A DNA stretch of 64,000 nt from Chrysomallon squamiferum (GCA_012295275.1 CM022677.1:10975983-11039982), one strand, 5' to 3'; numbered from the stretch's first letter, positions 48,861 to 61,138 are shown. Notes: generated from the sequence alone by a model not told the origin. A program made the numbers and translations.

Positions 48861-49101
48861 GTCATGTGGAGAAAATATTTCAAATTTATCTGTTATGATG
48901 CCAAACAAAACAACTTGGCAGATGACTGCGATGGCTGTGCTTGACTGTGACAAAGACAACAGCCAGGAAGTTGAGCAGCAGGTGATGTCTGAGCTTGCTG
49001 CTCTGAGAATGAAGCTGGATGAGAAGATAAAGAAAACAGAGGCTGTAGCTGCAGCAGAACAAGATGATTCGAATGACCGAGCTAGTCCTGTACCTGATTA
49101 A
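48861..49101 (+). pseudogene. CAMSAP/Patronin coiled-coil exon
   Basis: After a TTTTCTAG acceptor the frame is open to a TAA at 49099-49101. It reads CGENISNLSVMMPNKTTWQM, then an acidic stretch, then VMSELAALRMKLDEKIKKTE and AVAAAEQDDSND. The TTW followed some 25 residues later by SEL-x-x-L-x-M-x-LEEK-type coiled coil is the signature of the first coiled-coil segment of CAMSAP proteins, which lies C-terminal to the CH domain. Here it is followed downstream by CH-domain exons, the reverse of normal gene order, so it is probably the 3' end of another partial copy. No donor is seen before the stop. Confidence 0.65.
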
Positions 49102-49491
49102 GAGTGGTTCCAATGCACCCAGGTCCCTGTCCCCTACTTCATCATCACAAAAATGCAGTGCATTTTGCAGAGAAGGGACACAAGAGACTATTGATAATAT
49201 GAATCAACAGTCTGGTGTCAAATGATGTGTCAGGCCTGTGTTAGAATGTTTTCAGAAACCTCTCAACAGTCGCAGGTTATGTTCTTTGTGTGTGTGTGTG
49301 TGTGTGAGAGTGTGCATTTGTATGTGTGTGTTTGTGTGTGAGAGAGACATATTAGATGAATGATAATAAGCAAACAAAAATGCATTTATCATGTATTTAT
49401 GTAGATTGACAAAAAATATAAAAAAGTGTCATGTTCATGTTGGAATTGCTAAAATCTTTGTTTACGAATTAATGATAAATCTTTTATACAG

Positions 49492-50017
49492 GTAATTGCT
49501 GTATTGTTCAGTGGCTGTTTAGAAAGGGAATTTACATTATGGAGAAGGATGAATCAGCTGTACAGACACTGCAGACTGCACAGTTCCTAGTTGTAAGTTT
49601 TTATCTTATTTTTATTTCTTTGAGAAAGTGAAATAAATTTTATAGTAACAGCTCTTTACTGATTGTGAAATAGCATAATAAGAATCATTTATTTACTATT
49701 GTTTTGTTAATTAATTAAATTAATACCATTATCATGATTATACAAAGTATATCAAAAATATTCCACACCCCTTTGTGTCTGAATAATTGAGTAACTGGTA
49801 CCAATAAAATTTTAATTTTAATAATAACAGAAACATTAGTTATTTATTTATAACAGTTTATTATTTCTATTATTTTTTATTTTTTTTTTTTTTTTTCAGA
49901 TGGCACATAATTGAATGCTGATATTTGCTAGTGAAGTTGTTTCAATAGAAGGTGCTGTCCAGCACTGAGGATAAAGTTTGTATTGCTGCCACTGGAAAAG
50001 AGAAAAAACTGGAACAG
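49492..50017 (+). pseudogene. CAMSAP/Patronin CH-domain region, decayed copy B
   Basis: Exon 49492-49592 (after TTATACAG) reads LFRKGIYIMEKDESAVQ and ends at GTAAGT; unlike copy A it has no stop. The next block, 49900-50017, starts MAH, then a stop, then ASEVVSIEGAVQ, and fuses directly to the end of what is the following exon in copy A (TEDKVCIAATGKEKK), ending at GTGAAT. The intervening intron and about 30 codons were removed. Later CH exons (VPVMTDIL and DISLKDE parts of copy A) are not present. Clearly a pseudogene. Confidence 0.75.
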
Positions 50018-50190
50018 GTGAATTTGAGTTTGTTTTCTTATGTATTTCTCATTATACTAAACCTAATGTTGTTTAATTTAATTTAACATAGGAAGTTCCA
50101 TTTTATAACATACTTTTCTCTTTCTCTATCTATCTATCTATCACACAAACACACACACACACACACATACTTACTTTTATACAAACCTGA

Positions 50191-50580
50191 TTATTTTGTT
50201 GTAAATTTCTCATCTGTGTCTTCCTCATCTTTCTTTGGAATCCCACTAAAGATTAAATTGTCACACATGAAGCAAATTTGTAGGTCATTTTTTCTTAAGT
50301 TTCCAAACTCAGTTTTTAATTCACATGTTTTTTGTTTCACACAGTTATTATTATCTCTCATTTCATGGGTAGAACTGTTCATATCTGACACAATTGATTT
50401 CAAATCTCCGAGATCTTTTTATTGCTTTCAAACAATGATTGTAATTCATACATTTTACCACTGATATCTTGTATTTAATTGCATACCATTCAGTTTTATT
50501 TTTATTGCTTTCAAACTGTTAGTGAATGTAATTCATATCTTGTACTTTTTTCTAAATATCAATCATTTCACCACTGATGC
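50191..50580 (-). mobile_element. LINE ORF1-like fragment
   Basis: The minus strand reads CELKTEFGNLRKNDLQICF and then DNLIFSGIPKKDEEDTDEKF. A coiled-coil region followed by (R)xNLIFxGIPE-E is the hallmark of L1-type LINE ORF1 RNA-binding proteins (first RRM strand). Upstream in the same orientation is a decayed coiled coil with a short internal duplication (TTTGAAAGCAATAAAAA twice). The lack of a counterpart in copy A shows insertion after the A/B split. No reverse transcriptase is present. Confidence 0.6.
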
Positions 50581-51128
50581 ATCAATTTAATAGTGGTTTA
50601 AGCACCAACAAACCTTGTAATAACTTTCTAATCAGGGTATCTAATTATATACTGACATCTTGAATGTGCACATGTGTCACCTCTTTACCTGACAAAGATG
50701 ATAATGATATTTATATAAAAATTAAGGTAAAAATAATTACATGTATAATTTTTGTCATTACTAGCTTTTTTTATTTTTTATTTTTTATTGTTAGCCCTAT
50801 CAGATATACATTGATGAAAAAGGCTGTTAATTCAGATATTTTGTAAGAAAAAATAATGTAAATTATTTGTTGCTGAATTAAAAGCTCTTAAGAATTTATT
50901 CATATCTTTGTTGTTACTGATGCTACTTATTATTGTGTTCGTGTTTCAACACTAAAGAAGACAATTTAAAAGGTGAAAGTTCTATTGTTGTTTTTAGGTT
51001 ATAGTAGCTTTGTGTGTGGAGTTGTTGTTTTTTTTTAATGTTTTTTTTTAATTAAAAATATAATCTACATAACTATTGTTTTATTTATTTTTATTAATTA
51101 AGAACGGGTTTAATTTTTTTTGTCCAGG

Positions 51129-51174
51129 ATCTAAAATATCCATGTCTCTGTGTGGATTGAATGATCCTATAAAG
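51129..51174 (+). pseudogene. Small exon-like segment in copy B
   Basis: Between TTGTCCAG and GTATGTT the frame SKISMSLCGLNDPIK is open. It lies between the CH remnant and the DPRQQIQA exon. It could be a short exon of the ancestral CAMSAP-like gene; evidence is splice sites and frame only. Confidence 0.25.
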
Positions 51175-52033
51175 GTATGTTTTATTCATTCACTTTTATG
51201 TTTTATAGCTCATTTGATTAAGGATTTATTTAATTAAAAGTAGCAAAATTTATTTTTGTTCTCAGAATAGTATTGAAAATTTTATATAAATTTCTCATAA
51301 ATGATGATAGTATAGAATCAATTTAATAATGGTTTAGGCACCAACAAAACTTGTAATAATTTGCATGACAGCCTAATGGAGTAGTGAACAGAACATTTGT
51401 AATTTGCTGTTAGTAATATCTCACTCAAATCTGAAAAAAGGGGCAAATATTTACTTATATTAAAGTGGCAGGCAAGTATGTTATAATTAAATATTTGAAT
51501 AATCAAATAATTTATTGTTAATGATGTAACTATAATAATTGTTAAAGGTTAATTAAAGATCGTAAGAATAATCTCAAATGTATTTCCATCATTCTAGTAT
51601 GTTAGTATTTCAAGTAGAATCAGTATTACAAGACCATTTTCTTACTGTCTAATGAATAACTATATAGGTTTAAAATGTTTATTTACTTAATATTCCTGGC
51701 AGTCATCGTAAACTGGACTAAAAGACTAAAACAGTGTAAATATCAAAATTTTGGCAAGTTAATAGAATTATTCAAATATTAAAACATAATCTCTCTTACT
51801 GGTGTATTGCTCTTTTAATGCTTTTATGTCAAAGTCAAAAAATAAAATTAAACTAAGAATATAAAACCATTTAATAAATTATTTTTATTATCAAACATGG
51901 ATGGAAAAAATAAAAATGTGTACTAAAACTCTTCTTGCTAAGACAGTGAAATGCAGTTAGAGCTGACAACAAAAATACTGCTTGAACTTTATTTTATGTT
52001 TAGTTTATTAATGAATATTATATTTTGTTGTAG

Positions 52034-52087
52034 GATCCTAGACAACAGATTCAAGCTGCCTCAGCCAGCACTTCAGTTGAAAATGTT
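52034..52087 (+). pseudogene. Copy B version of the shared small exon
   Basis: Reads DPRQQIQAASASTSVENV between GTTGTAG and GTAAGAC; see the copy A exon at 19403-19455. The first half of the peptide is identical and the second half has diverged. Confidence 0.4.
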
Positions 52088-53551
52088 GTAAGACATATTT
52101 TCAGAAAAGGTTGACTAGATCACCAGAATGTTATTACATCACAGTCTTCCCTGTCCAGAGAAAGCTCAGCAATTTCAAGAGAAAATCTGTCTGAAATGTA
52201 ATTTGAATTTTGAAAACTCAGTGATCTCCAAGAGATTGCATTGTCAATGTGATCAGAACATCCAGTGTACACATTGTACTTCATAGCAGCTTGCACTGTT
52301 TTTATCTTTGAGGTGTGCTTGGTTATTTTAACTTTTTCACTGAAAGATAAATGGAGATTCATCACTGCTATGGAATGCCATCTTTGTAAATAAGTTCAAA
52401 TGAATTTGATAATGCATAGAAGTATTAATTTTTATAATCATCTAATTTTTATATTATTTAAATCATTATTAAAAAACAACAAAAAATACAACACAAAACA
52501 TTTCTTCTATCATTTTTTTAACTATTATTTAAATCAAGGGAAATCAAGGATTTGCTGGGGGTAATCAATGTAAATATGATTGAAAATTTTGAAATTAGCT
52601 GTAATTAAAAATGTGTATCAACAAAAAAAGAAGAAAAACACAAAAGAATTTTTCTGTGTTATATTTTTTTAATCAGGGGAAAATCAAGGGTTGGGGTAAT
52701 TAGTGTAAATATATTTAAAATTATGTAATTAGGCGTAATTAGATTTTTTTTTAATTAAAAAACCCCGCAGAAAATGGGAAAAAAAACAGTTTTTCTTTTA
52801 TATTATTTAAATCAGGGAAAAACAGTGGTTTGCTGGGGTGATCATTGTGTACATATTTCTAAAAAATAAAATTATAATAATATATTTCTAATGAAAACTG
52901 TTAACTAAATTAAAATTTTAATAGCATTAACCATGACTTTGTTATTTTTAATTAGAAGAAACATGATGACCTTCAAGTTGAAATTTACTTATAAACTGTC
53001 TAGATAATAAAACTTAAATATTCAATTATTTCTGTTTAGACATTGCTGCCAGCTTTTCTAATTTGCTTTTCTAATTTAGAAAGAATAATAAAATTATTTC
53101 AATCACTAATCTAAAAATAAGAAATAATAATTTAAAAATGATAAAAAATTAAATAAAATAATAAGAGAAAAAAATGTACATAAATGAAATTTTCCCAAAT
53201 ATTTTATAATTTGTCATTTACATTTTGGAACAATTCAAAAAATTTGTTTAAAAATGTACAAATTGAAATGTCTTCTAATTTTTTATAATCTGTATTTTCT
53301 GTTTAATTCCATTAAAAAGCTGGGGGAAAAAATGAAAATAAAAAAATGAATAAAAAAATAAAATATATATATATATAAAATAAAATAATTATCACTTTAA
53401 AAAATGAAGTACAAACTGGTATTTAGTGTTTCCAAGGTGAATGAAAATTTAAGCTGGTTTGTTTGTTCAAAAATCTAGCACCTCATGTTTTGTTATAGTG
53501 TAATACTAAATATTTCTCCAGCTTTCAGATTCAAATTTGTGTAGTTTATTC

Positions 53552-53751
53552 NNNNNNNNNNNNNNNNNNNNNNNNNNNNNNNNNNNNNNNNNNNNNNNNN
53601 NNNNNNNNNNNNNNNNNNNNNNNNNNNNNNNNNNNNNNNNNNNNNNNNNNNNNNNNNNNNNNNNNNNNNNNNNNNNNNNNNNNNNNNNNNNNNNNNNNNN
53701 NNNNNNNNNNNNNNNNNNNNNNNNNNNNNNNNNNNNNNNNNNNNNNNNNNN
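53552..53751. other. Assembly gap, 200 N
   Basis: A second gap of exactly 200 N, lying exactly between the end of copy B and the start of duplication C2. The junction between the two duplications is therefore not actually observed. Confidence 0.98.
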
Positions 53752-54448
53752 ATGGTTTCAGTATTACACACACACAAACATGTGAACACACAGACATAAA
53801 CGGGGGGGTTGAATCAACCTATTGGACCACACTTACCTTTAACAACAAATCTGCCATGACAACATTTACAACTGACAGCTACATCAATCAAAATACAGAA
53901 ATGAGGTCACAGTTACCTGAGTGTGGCCTCTGACAGACCTGCAGACACACAACAAAATGTACACAGTGACATAACTCAAGTCATTACCATGCAGCTACTG
54001 CAGTGTCCATCACCATAAAAACTCCAGCCAGTTCTGATACCTTGCAAATATGCAAAATATGCAAATTTTCAGCAAGTACATGAAACACAATCAAAACAGC
54101 ACTTCACTTATCAACATGCTAGACTCAGCTGCCACTAAACACAAACCTAAAACCAAAAACTGCACTAACAAAATATCCACTGCATAACAAAAAAAATAAC
54201 ACTAAAAATAGATAACCATTTAATAACAAAGAAAATCATTCAAATTTTTAGTAGTGACATTTGACAGCCAACTTCGGATGCCACATACAGAAGATAATCA
54301 CATCTTGTAAATACTTTTTACCAAAAATGACACTGCCTGACAGTCTCATACACCACTTGGAATACAGACAAAAACTACAGATACTAAAATACAGTGTTAA
54401 AATCCACTCTCAGTAATAAACATCTCATCAAGTATCTACGCCCTGATC

Positions 54449-54550
54449 AACCCTTTAAAACTCACCTTTCACTACAATCTAGTTTTAAACACACCTTTCA
54501 CTACAATCTAGTTTTAAAACTCACCTTTCACTACAATCTAATTTTTAAAC
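54449..54550. repeat. Short tandem repeat, three units (C2 only)
   Basis: CACCTTTCACTACAATCTA occurs three times (about 54463, 54490 and 54522), with TTTTAAAAC-type spacers; C1 has one unit at about 45121. This is a copy-specific expansion. Confidence 0.9.
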
Positions 54551-55104
54551 AACAGTCAGCCATATTGAGATGTAGACTGGAGTGGGTGAATGTTGCAATC
54601 AGCAAATAGTAAAGAAATAAAATCAATATTAGTTACACCTTTCATCATCAAAACACAAAATCATTTTAGTAACAAACTACATAACAACAACATTACCAAA
54701 CTCAGAATCAGCTACTCCACCAATCTAAACACAATCAAATTCAAACACAAAATAAACACAACACAACACCAAACTGTAGCTGTGGAATTTCTGAAACCAT
54801 GAAAAATTACTTATTTCTCTGTCCACATTTTTCCAGTTACCACCTAATCCTACATGACACATTCATTGAAATAAACATTGAATTTACATTTAAAAACATC
54901 TAGATAGCAACAGTAAAAAATTAATTCAAACAAATAAATAGACACAAATGTTTGACTAAATAAATTCGAAAACCTAACATAAAATAGCAGACACATAGGT
55001 CAAAAAAATAAAATAAATAGCATACACAGTAACAAACAAAACAAAAAACAAATACATCAACACAAAATAATTGTATAAATTAATTAATTAACAGATTAAC
55101 TGAC

Positions 55105-55250
55105 TCACCAGCTGATAGATTTGCTGACAGTTTCAGAACATATTTTAAAAGTTCCACATTTTCTTGGCACAAGGAAGTAAACTGGTTCTGGCTGGTTTGG
55201 GCTGTTTGGATGTGAACGTTCTGTAATGACAAGTGAAACTGAAGAAGATA
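55105..55250 (-). CDS. Exon of the unidentified C1/C2 gene, kept only in C2
   Basis: On the minus strand, after CTTCTTCAG, the frame reads VHIQTAQTSQNQFTSLCQEN then VELLKYVLKLSANLSAG to a GTGAGTC donor. It has coiled-coil character with Gln/Asn-rich heptads. In C1 only its first few codons survive (about 45605-45640), the rest having been deleted. Gene order puts it after the exon ending SLWRENQPTAIAQ. The protein family is not recognised. Confidence 0.45.
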
Positions 55251-56244
55251 GCTTTTTCTTAAAAATAAAAATGAAAACAAAATTTAAAATAACAAACAAA
55301 AACATACAGCAATATAAAATCAATTAATCTAAGAATTAATACAATATCCTTAAAATTATATTTACTCCTTTAAATATATTTCAGAACAGATTCCAGTAAA
55401 TATCACTTAATCTGTTACAAAAATTACACATTATTCAAATGAATTCTTACCCTGTGCAATAGCAGTCTGTTGATTCTCCCTCCAAAGTGAAGATTCAGTC
55501 TCACATGTAGACAGTATTTTCAAATTACTCCCTTTGGTCCTGTGACTGACTCAGACAAAATTAGTCATAATCTTGAAGAAAATGCTGCAGAAATTGAATT
55601 AATTTTCTTCTGCCAGATTTCTTTTCTCTCTTGGAGTTACCATTCAGTCTGCAATGCTTCAATAAAGCTGTGAGTTTGTTCTGACTAATGCTGTAAACAA
55701 ACAATAAAAGATATAAGCAGACACCAGTACCCCCCCCACATTCACACACATCCAAATGTCCTCTATAAATGAAGGAGAAATTACAAATTAACTGCTGCTT
55801 AAATAGGAAAAATACTAATTAAAAAAACTCATACAAGTTCTCTCTGCTTTGTTCATTGGAATACTTTGAAGAACTCCCAGAAATATCATATCTTTTTCAG
55901 CACAAAACAAAAAAAATAATCTGAATTCTTATAATACTTATACAGTGGTAAATTATTTGAAATAACTGTCCTAATTCAGATTACAAAAATTTCTTATTTA
56001 TAAAAATCATTTTAATGAGTCTTGTTTATCCAGATAAAATATATTACAACTATTTGACACTTAAACATTTTTTATTTCCATAATTAATTCTATCACAGTC
56101 ACTAACTTGAATAAGTAATATTATTTTAGAAGAACTTACTTTCTTCTTCTTCTTATGACTATCTATACTGACATTTTCAACTTGAGACAAATGTCATACT
56201 AATGTCTTTTGAAGCTGATGATTAAGCACGTTATGTCAGTAAGC

Positions 56245-56551
56245 ACAAGGCTTAAAATTAAAAAAAAAAAAAACATTATAGTTTAGTCGCCTAAAAAGTA
56301 TTTTTTGGATCATCAGTTTTTGTTTCTATAAGTTATAACACAAGAGCCACTATTGATAAGTTTGTAGCAAATATTTATGTCAGATCAAAGGCTTGTTCGA
56401 TAATTTAAAAGTATCGGCTTACCTTAATTTGTCAACATCTAAAATTAAATACGAAAATTCTTTATTAATTAAAATCGCCACAAAAATTTAATCCTAGTTA
56501 TACAAATCAGCTGGTAAGACATTTCCAAACAAACCTTGACAAAAATGGAAT

Positions 56552-56616
<65 letters not shown>

Positions 56617-57203
56617 TTATAGTATTAAACGCTTGGTTTTTTCAAAAGAAATACAAATTAAAGGAAAGCAACGTGAAATGACAGTCAGTAAAGTTTAGCG
56701 TGTGAAAATGAAAAACAATAGCAAATACAATGTAATAGAGTTATCTTCCATGATAACTTGTTCCGTTAACCAACCGATAATTATTAACGTAACGCTCTAA
56801 AACGTTCGCTAAATTTGCTCGTTGATTTCACTTTAGCCAATTAAAGGTGGAATTGAAAAGGAAAAACAATAGCAAACAATTAGTTTCAGAGTTATCTCCT
56901 ATGATAACTTGTTCCGTTAACCAACCGATAATCTTTAACGTACTGTTTATAAATAGGTGTTAGCAAATTATGTAAGCCGATACGTCCAACTTATGGAACT
57001 ATGGGCACTCATTTTATGTAAAATAAATATTTCGATAAAATTATTATAAAATTATTATCTTGTGTTGTAACTTTTAGCAAAAAACAGGTCACCCCAATAT
57101 TTTTTGGGGCGACTAACCATAATATTTCTTACATCCAAGTCAACTAAACGGAACTTTGGTCGCATTTGGTGACCAGGCGACTGGCCATTTCGAGCCCTGC
57201 ATA
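56245..57203. mobile_element. hAT-like non-autonomous element
   Basis: The right end, ATTTCGAGCCCTG (57191-57203), is the complement of the CAGGGCTCGAAAT terminus typical of hAT transposons. The left end (CAAGGCTTAAAAT, 56247) is a decayed version, intact in C1 as AAGGCTCGAAAT. Subterminal GTTTAGTCGCC (56281) pairs with GGCGACTAAC (57109). No transposase and no clear 8-bp target duplication were found. The element holds a 157-bp tandem duplication and (AAT)n at 56557-56617. Confidence 0.55.
56709..56945. repeat. 157-bp tandem duplication inside the hAT-like element
   Basis: GAAAAACAATAGCAAA and ATGATAACTTGTTCCGTTAA, through ACCAACCGATAAT, occur at 56709-56793 and again at about 56866-56943. 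The phrase GAGTTATC(T/C)-CATGATAACTTG is itself an inverted repeat. Confidence 0.85.
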
Positions 57204-57309
57204 ATTATCTCTCATATTAAGAAATCTGTTTGTAATATAAATTGCTATTTTAATACTGATTAAATATTTCAGTCAGAAGATGTGACTAATTGCATCTCAG
57301 AAAAATGTC

Positions 57310-57505
57310 CGCAGCTATTGGATTCAAAAGATATAGTGAATACTGAGTACTGTAACATCTACTGTAACATTTTCAGATACCCAGTCTGATGATCTTCCAG
57401 ACGACATAGGACATAGACTCCACTGTCATAGCTGTAACCCAGCATTAAATTCACCTAAACATCTCCCCGATATGATAATCAGTTTTGTTAACCATAAGTG
57501 AAAAT
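57310..57505 (+). CDS. Doubtful short reading frame
   Basis: A 54-codon frame without ATG reads SDDLPDDIGHRLHCHSCNPA and then LPDMIISFVNHK before a TGA. It is less AT-rich than its flanks. The CHSC arrangement is not enough to call a zinc finger. It may be a terminal exon of something decayed. Confidence 0.2.
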
Positions 57506-57598
57506 GTTGATTCAGTGATCTACGCTTCCATTTACTTGCGGTCCTTTTATTGAGACAGAGCAGGATGTGATTATGACAGCTGATGAAGAAGAGATACT

Positions 57599-57599
<1 letters not shown>

Positions 57600-57660
<61 letters not shown>

Positions 57661-57662
57661 TT
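57600..57662. repeat. (ATT)21 microsatellite
   Basis: A pure triplet run; a second triplet tract, ATT then GTT, lies at 58155-58200. Confidence 0.95.
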
Positions 57663-58454
57663 ATATGTTATTATCTTTGCAAACAATAAATATTTTGAGC
57701 TGATATTATTCTATTGTAAAAATATAGTTTAAGCGCGTTTTAGGTATTTTCTCACAATAGTTTTAGAATGTTAGAAGTCGAGTTAAACAGACAGAGTAGT
57801 AATTTTACATCTCTATAATTAATTCTGAATAGAAGGTGTGGCTGGGATTTGATCTCAAAGCCTGTTAGTTCAATATTTGGATGATAGCTTTAAAAACAAA
57901 AATGTTTGTGTTACTATTGCAGAATGATTAATGACCGACTGTGAGGAAATGTGTCAGTATATGTAGTGTCTCAGACAAAAGCCAGAACGTTATTGGTTTT
58001 TTGTACTTTTTCTTTTTGTCCTCATGTTTCTGTTTTACTTATACATGTTTTTTTCTCTTTGATCATTTTCCTCACTCCATTTGTGTTTTTTTTTGTTGTT
58101 GTTTTTTTTTTTTTTTGTATGTGTTTTTTTTGCCGTCAGTTTCATTTTACTTGGATTATTATTATTATTATTGTTGTTGTTGTTGTTGTTGTTGTTGTTA
58201 TATTATTCTTATTGTTTTTAATTATTGTTATTGCTATTATTATTATTTACTTTTATTACTATTAGTTATTTTTTTAAATTAATATAATTTTTTCCGTTTC
58301 TGTTCTTGCCTCGTTTTTTCATTATTAACGCAGTTTTAAGATAAATTTGAATGAACTGTTACGACTACAATAAACATCTCTTCTAAGAACTTTGAACACA
58401 TTTCCGTAACAGTAATACAAATATTCCAGTGAAGAAATTTGTGAATGTTGTTTA

Positions 58455-58635
58455 TAATTTTCATTACAGTTTATTAATCTTGAACTCGGTAGTCTCAGAA
58501 AAACATGCTGTGTTGGTTAAACAAGTGCACACTTCAGCATCAAACCTATCTCTGAAGATGTAGCCTTTTTCACAGAACATGGTTATTGTAAACACTCATG
58601 TGAAAACAACTGGGATTTCTTCAAGTGAGGATAAT
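58455..58635 (+). pseudogene. Possible EGF-like relic
   Basis: The frame PISEDVAFFTEHGYCKHSCEN followed by NWDFFK and TGA resembles the start of an EGF repeat (NGGCxHxCxN-xxGSFxC), with the later cysteines replaced by stop codons. An upstream in-frame TAA separates it from RKTCCVG. The signal is short and could be chance. Confidence 0.2.
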
Positions 58636-58860
58636 GTAAATTCTCTTAACCCACTTGATCGCTGACTGTAAATCATAAACCAAAATACCTGAACTGATAT
58701 AAGGAACATGTTTTTATTAGTTTACGTAAATTTCGATAAAAATATTGAGTCCTTTTTTCACATGCGCAGTTTACAAAAGGCATTTTTCTTACACATTCAT
58801 ATTCACAAAATTAATTTAAATAGGATCATTTAACATTTTTATACAGACAGATACATATGG

Positions 58861-58929
<69 letters not shown>

Positions 58930-61062
58930 TTGCCCATATACATTTTCCTCCTATATTTTTCGGTGATAATGCTTTTAGAATTAATGTTTGGTCTTTATTC
59001 AGAAACCTGAAAAACGCCTTCAGCTAACAATACGGCCGTTTTTACGACGAAACCGAGATTGAGAGAAATGTTTTAACGTTTGTTATGAATTTACCAGTCC
59101 TCTGATCAAAAACAATTCTGGGCCTCAGAGAAAAGAAATATTTTATTATAACCTATATTAACGTTGTTTTTTGATAATTTCATATTTTGAATAATTTTGT
59201 AAAGTTAACGTAAGATAGAAGTCTAATATCTCCGCTTCACATCTAAATATGAATATCCTCTTGAGACATTTATATTAATATTAAAATTATGCTGATGTTG
59301 TTAAAATTTTATTTTTTATTATTGGTACAATTAGTGTACAGTTATCAAACAATAAATAAATAAATAAATATTTTTTCGGTAATGTTATTAGGTTCTCAAG
59401 TCAATATACTAATAGTAAAAGTGAAGCTGTAATATTAAGGCGGTACATTTTTTTTCAAGATCAATGTCCTTATCGTATACTGAACAATTATGGTCTTTAT
59501 TAATACTATATTTATTATTGTATTGATATTATTGAAAATTAACTGTGCACCTTTCAGTGTCACAATGTGATAGTTTGTTTTATGACAGCAGTAACATGAC
59601 ATTCCGCGACACAATTTACATCTCTCCCTACATGAAATTACATGATTAATCTAAAATTCAAATTTATCAAATTATGTAATTAAGAATATATCAGATTTTT
59701 TTTTTAAACACTGAGAAAAGTAAGTTAATCTAGAATGAAATTCCATGTTTATTTAATAATTTAACTGATAATCTCTAATTAATGTAACTTTAATTTCTCA
59801 TATAAATAATACAGACGTTATAAAACTTGCGTCTTATTTTGTTATCGATGGGTAACATTATCTGTGAGAACAGCAATATTCTTTAGTTAAATGTGGTTTT
59901 ATAAAAGTTCACGATTTCCCATGTAATTTATGTTATAAATAAATCAATTTATTATTATTATTATCATTATTATATACTTTCTTAAAAAGAAGTATTTAGT
60001 TTTTATCTCGACAGAAACAATACACTAAGAATAAATCTGATTTCTCTGATAACTTTACGAGGCCTAATAAAAAATTTGAAGTAATTTTTATATCCGCACT
60101 CAGAACAATTCTAATGAAACTAAGAGAATAGCGTCAGACATATACAGGAAGCTTCCGTTTTTACAGAAAAATAAAAATATTAAGGTGTTATTACTGTTGT
60201 TGTTATTTAGCTGTTGACAAATATGGTGTCTGCTTCACTGACTCATTGACAATTACTGGTGGAGTGGTTATTTTAATATCTAATGTAGTAAGAGAACTTC
60301 AGGTATAATAAGAAATATAAAGTATATTACACTATACAACTTGTGCTGATGTACACTTTTTAATGAATGTAATGAAAACATTAAAATTCGCATAATAAAA
60401 TAACATATTAACCTTGTTTGTTCTAAGCTAATCAGTATACACGATTGTGATATTTTTCAATATAACCTGATATATTAATAAAATATGAGATTAACACTTG
60501 TCAACATACTTAACCTACAAACTGTAAATATCACTGCTCATAATTAATTATCATCTTTTTCTTTTTAATATTTATCTTAATATTTCTAGTTGAGAAGTAC
60601 AGTGAATATTCATGAATAAAATATCGCAACCAGATAAAAATAACGTAGTGTTTTTATTAAGAAAATACACTATTTACACTGATAATTTTACGGTGCTTAA
60701 TTTGTACACGTCATCACTGTCTAACTAGTATTACATGTTATTAGCTTGATCCACGGATTATACTGAATGGCTGGTGTCACCGCTACACTCTAACTATGAA
60801 TGTTCTGTGTAACACAATGTAACTAAAATACCGTGTAAACTACTACACAAATAGTTGACACGTTTTAAAATTTATTTTTGTAACTCAGTGGTAAAATTAT
60901 CAGTGTAAATAGCGTTATCCTTAAGTAAAACTGACATCTTATTTTTACTTGTTTATAATTATGTGATGTTATGTGATTTATAATGTAAATAGCGGTATCC
61001 TTAATTAAAAATATCACGTTATTTTTTATTAACTGAATACAAACTATGACAGGGTCATTTCA

Positions 61063-61138
<76 letters not shown>

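Larger units (their letters stand above)
49330..53551. repeat. Segmental duplication copy B (partner 14480-20560)
   Basis: Shares exons and introns with copy A in the same orientation, 34-35 kb away. It lacks the Tc1 insertion, lacks the last two CH exons, and has instead a LINE fragment at 50.2-50.6 kb. It runs into the second gap. The shared 3' part (52.0-53.5 kb) contains repeated AAATCAGGGGAAATCAAGG-like motifs in both copies. Confidence 0.8.
53758..56258. repeat. Segmental duplication C2 (partner 44530-46685)
   Basis: See C1. C2 retains about 370 bp (about 54830-55200) lost from C1, including most of a minus-strand exon. It also holds about 100 bp near 54180-54290 not seen in C1. Confidence 0.9.

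Noticed and set aside
57941-58282. 113-residue Phe/Cys-rich frame
   Set aside because: T-rich and GTT/ATT repeat translation, with an equally long frame one base away.
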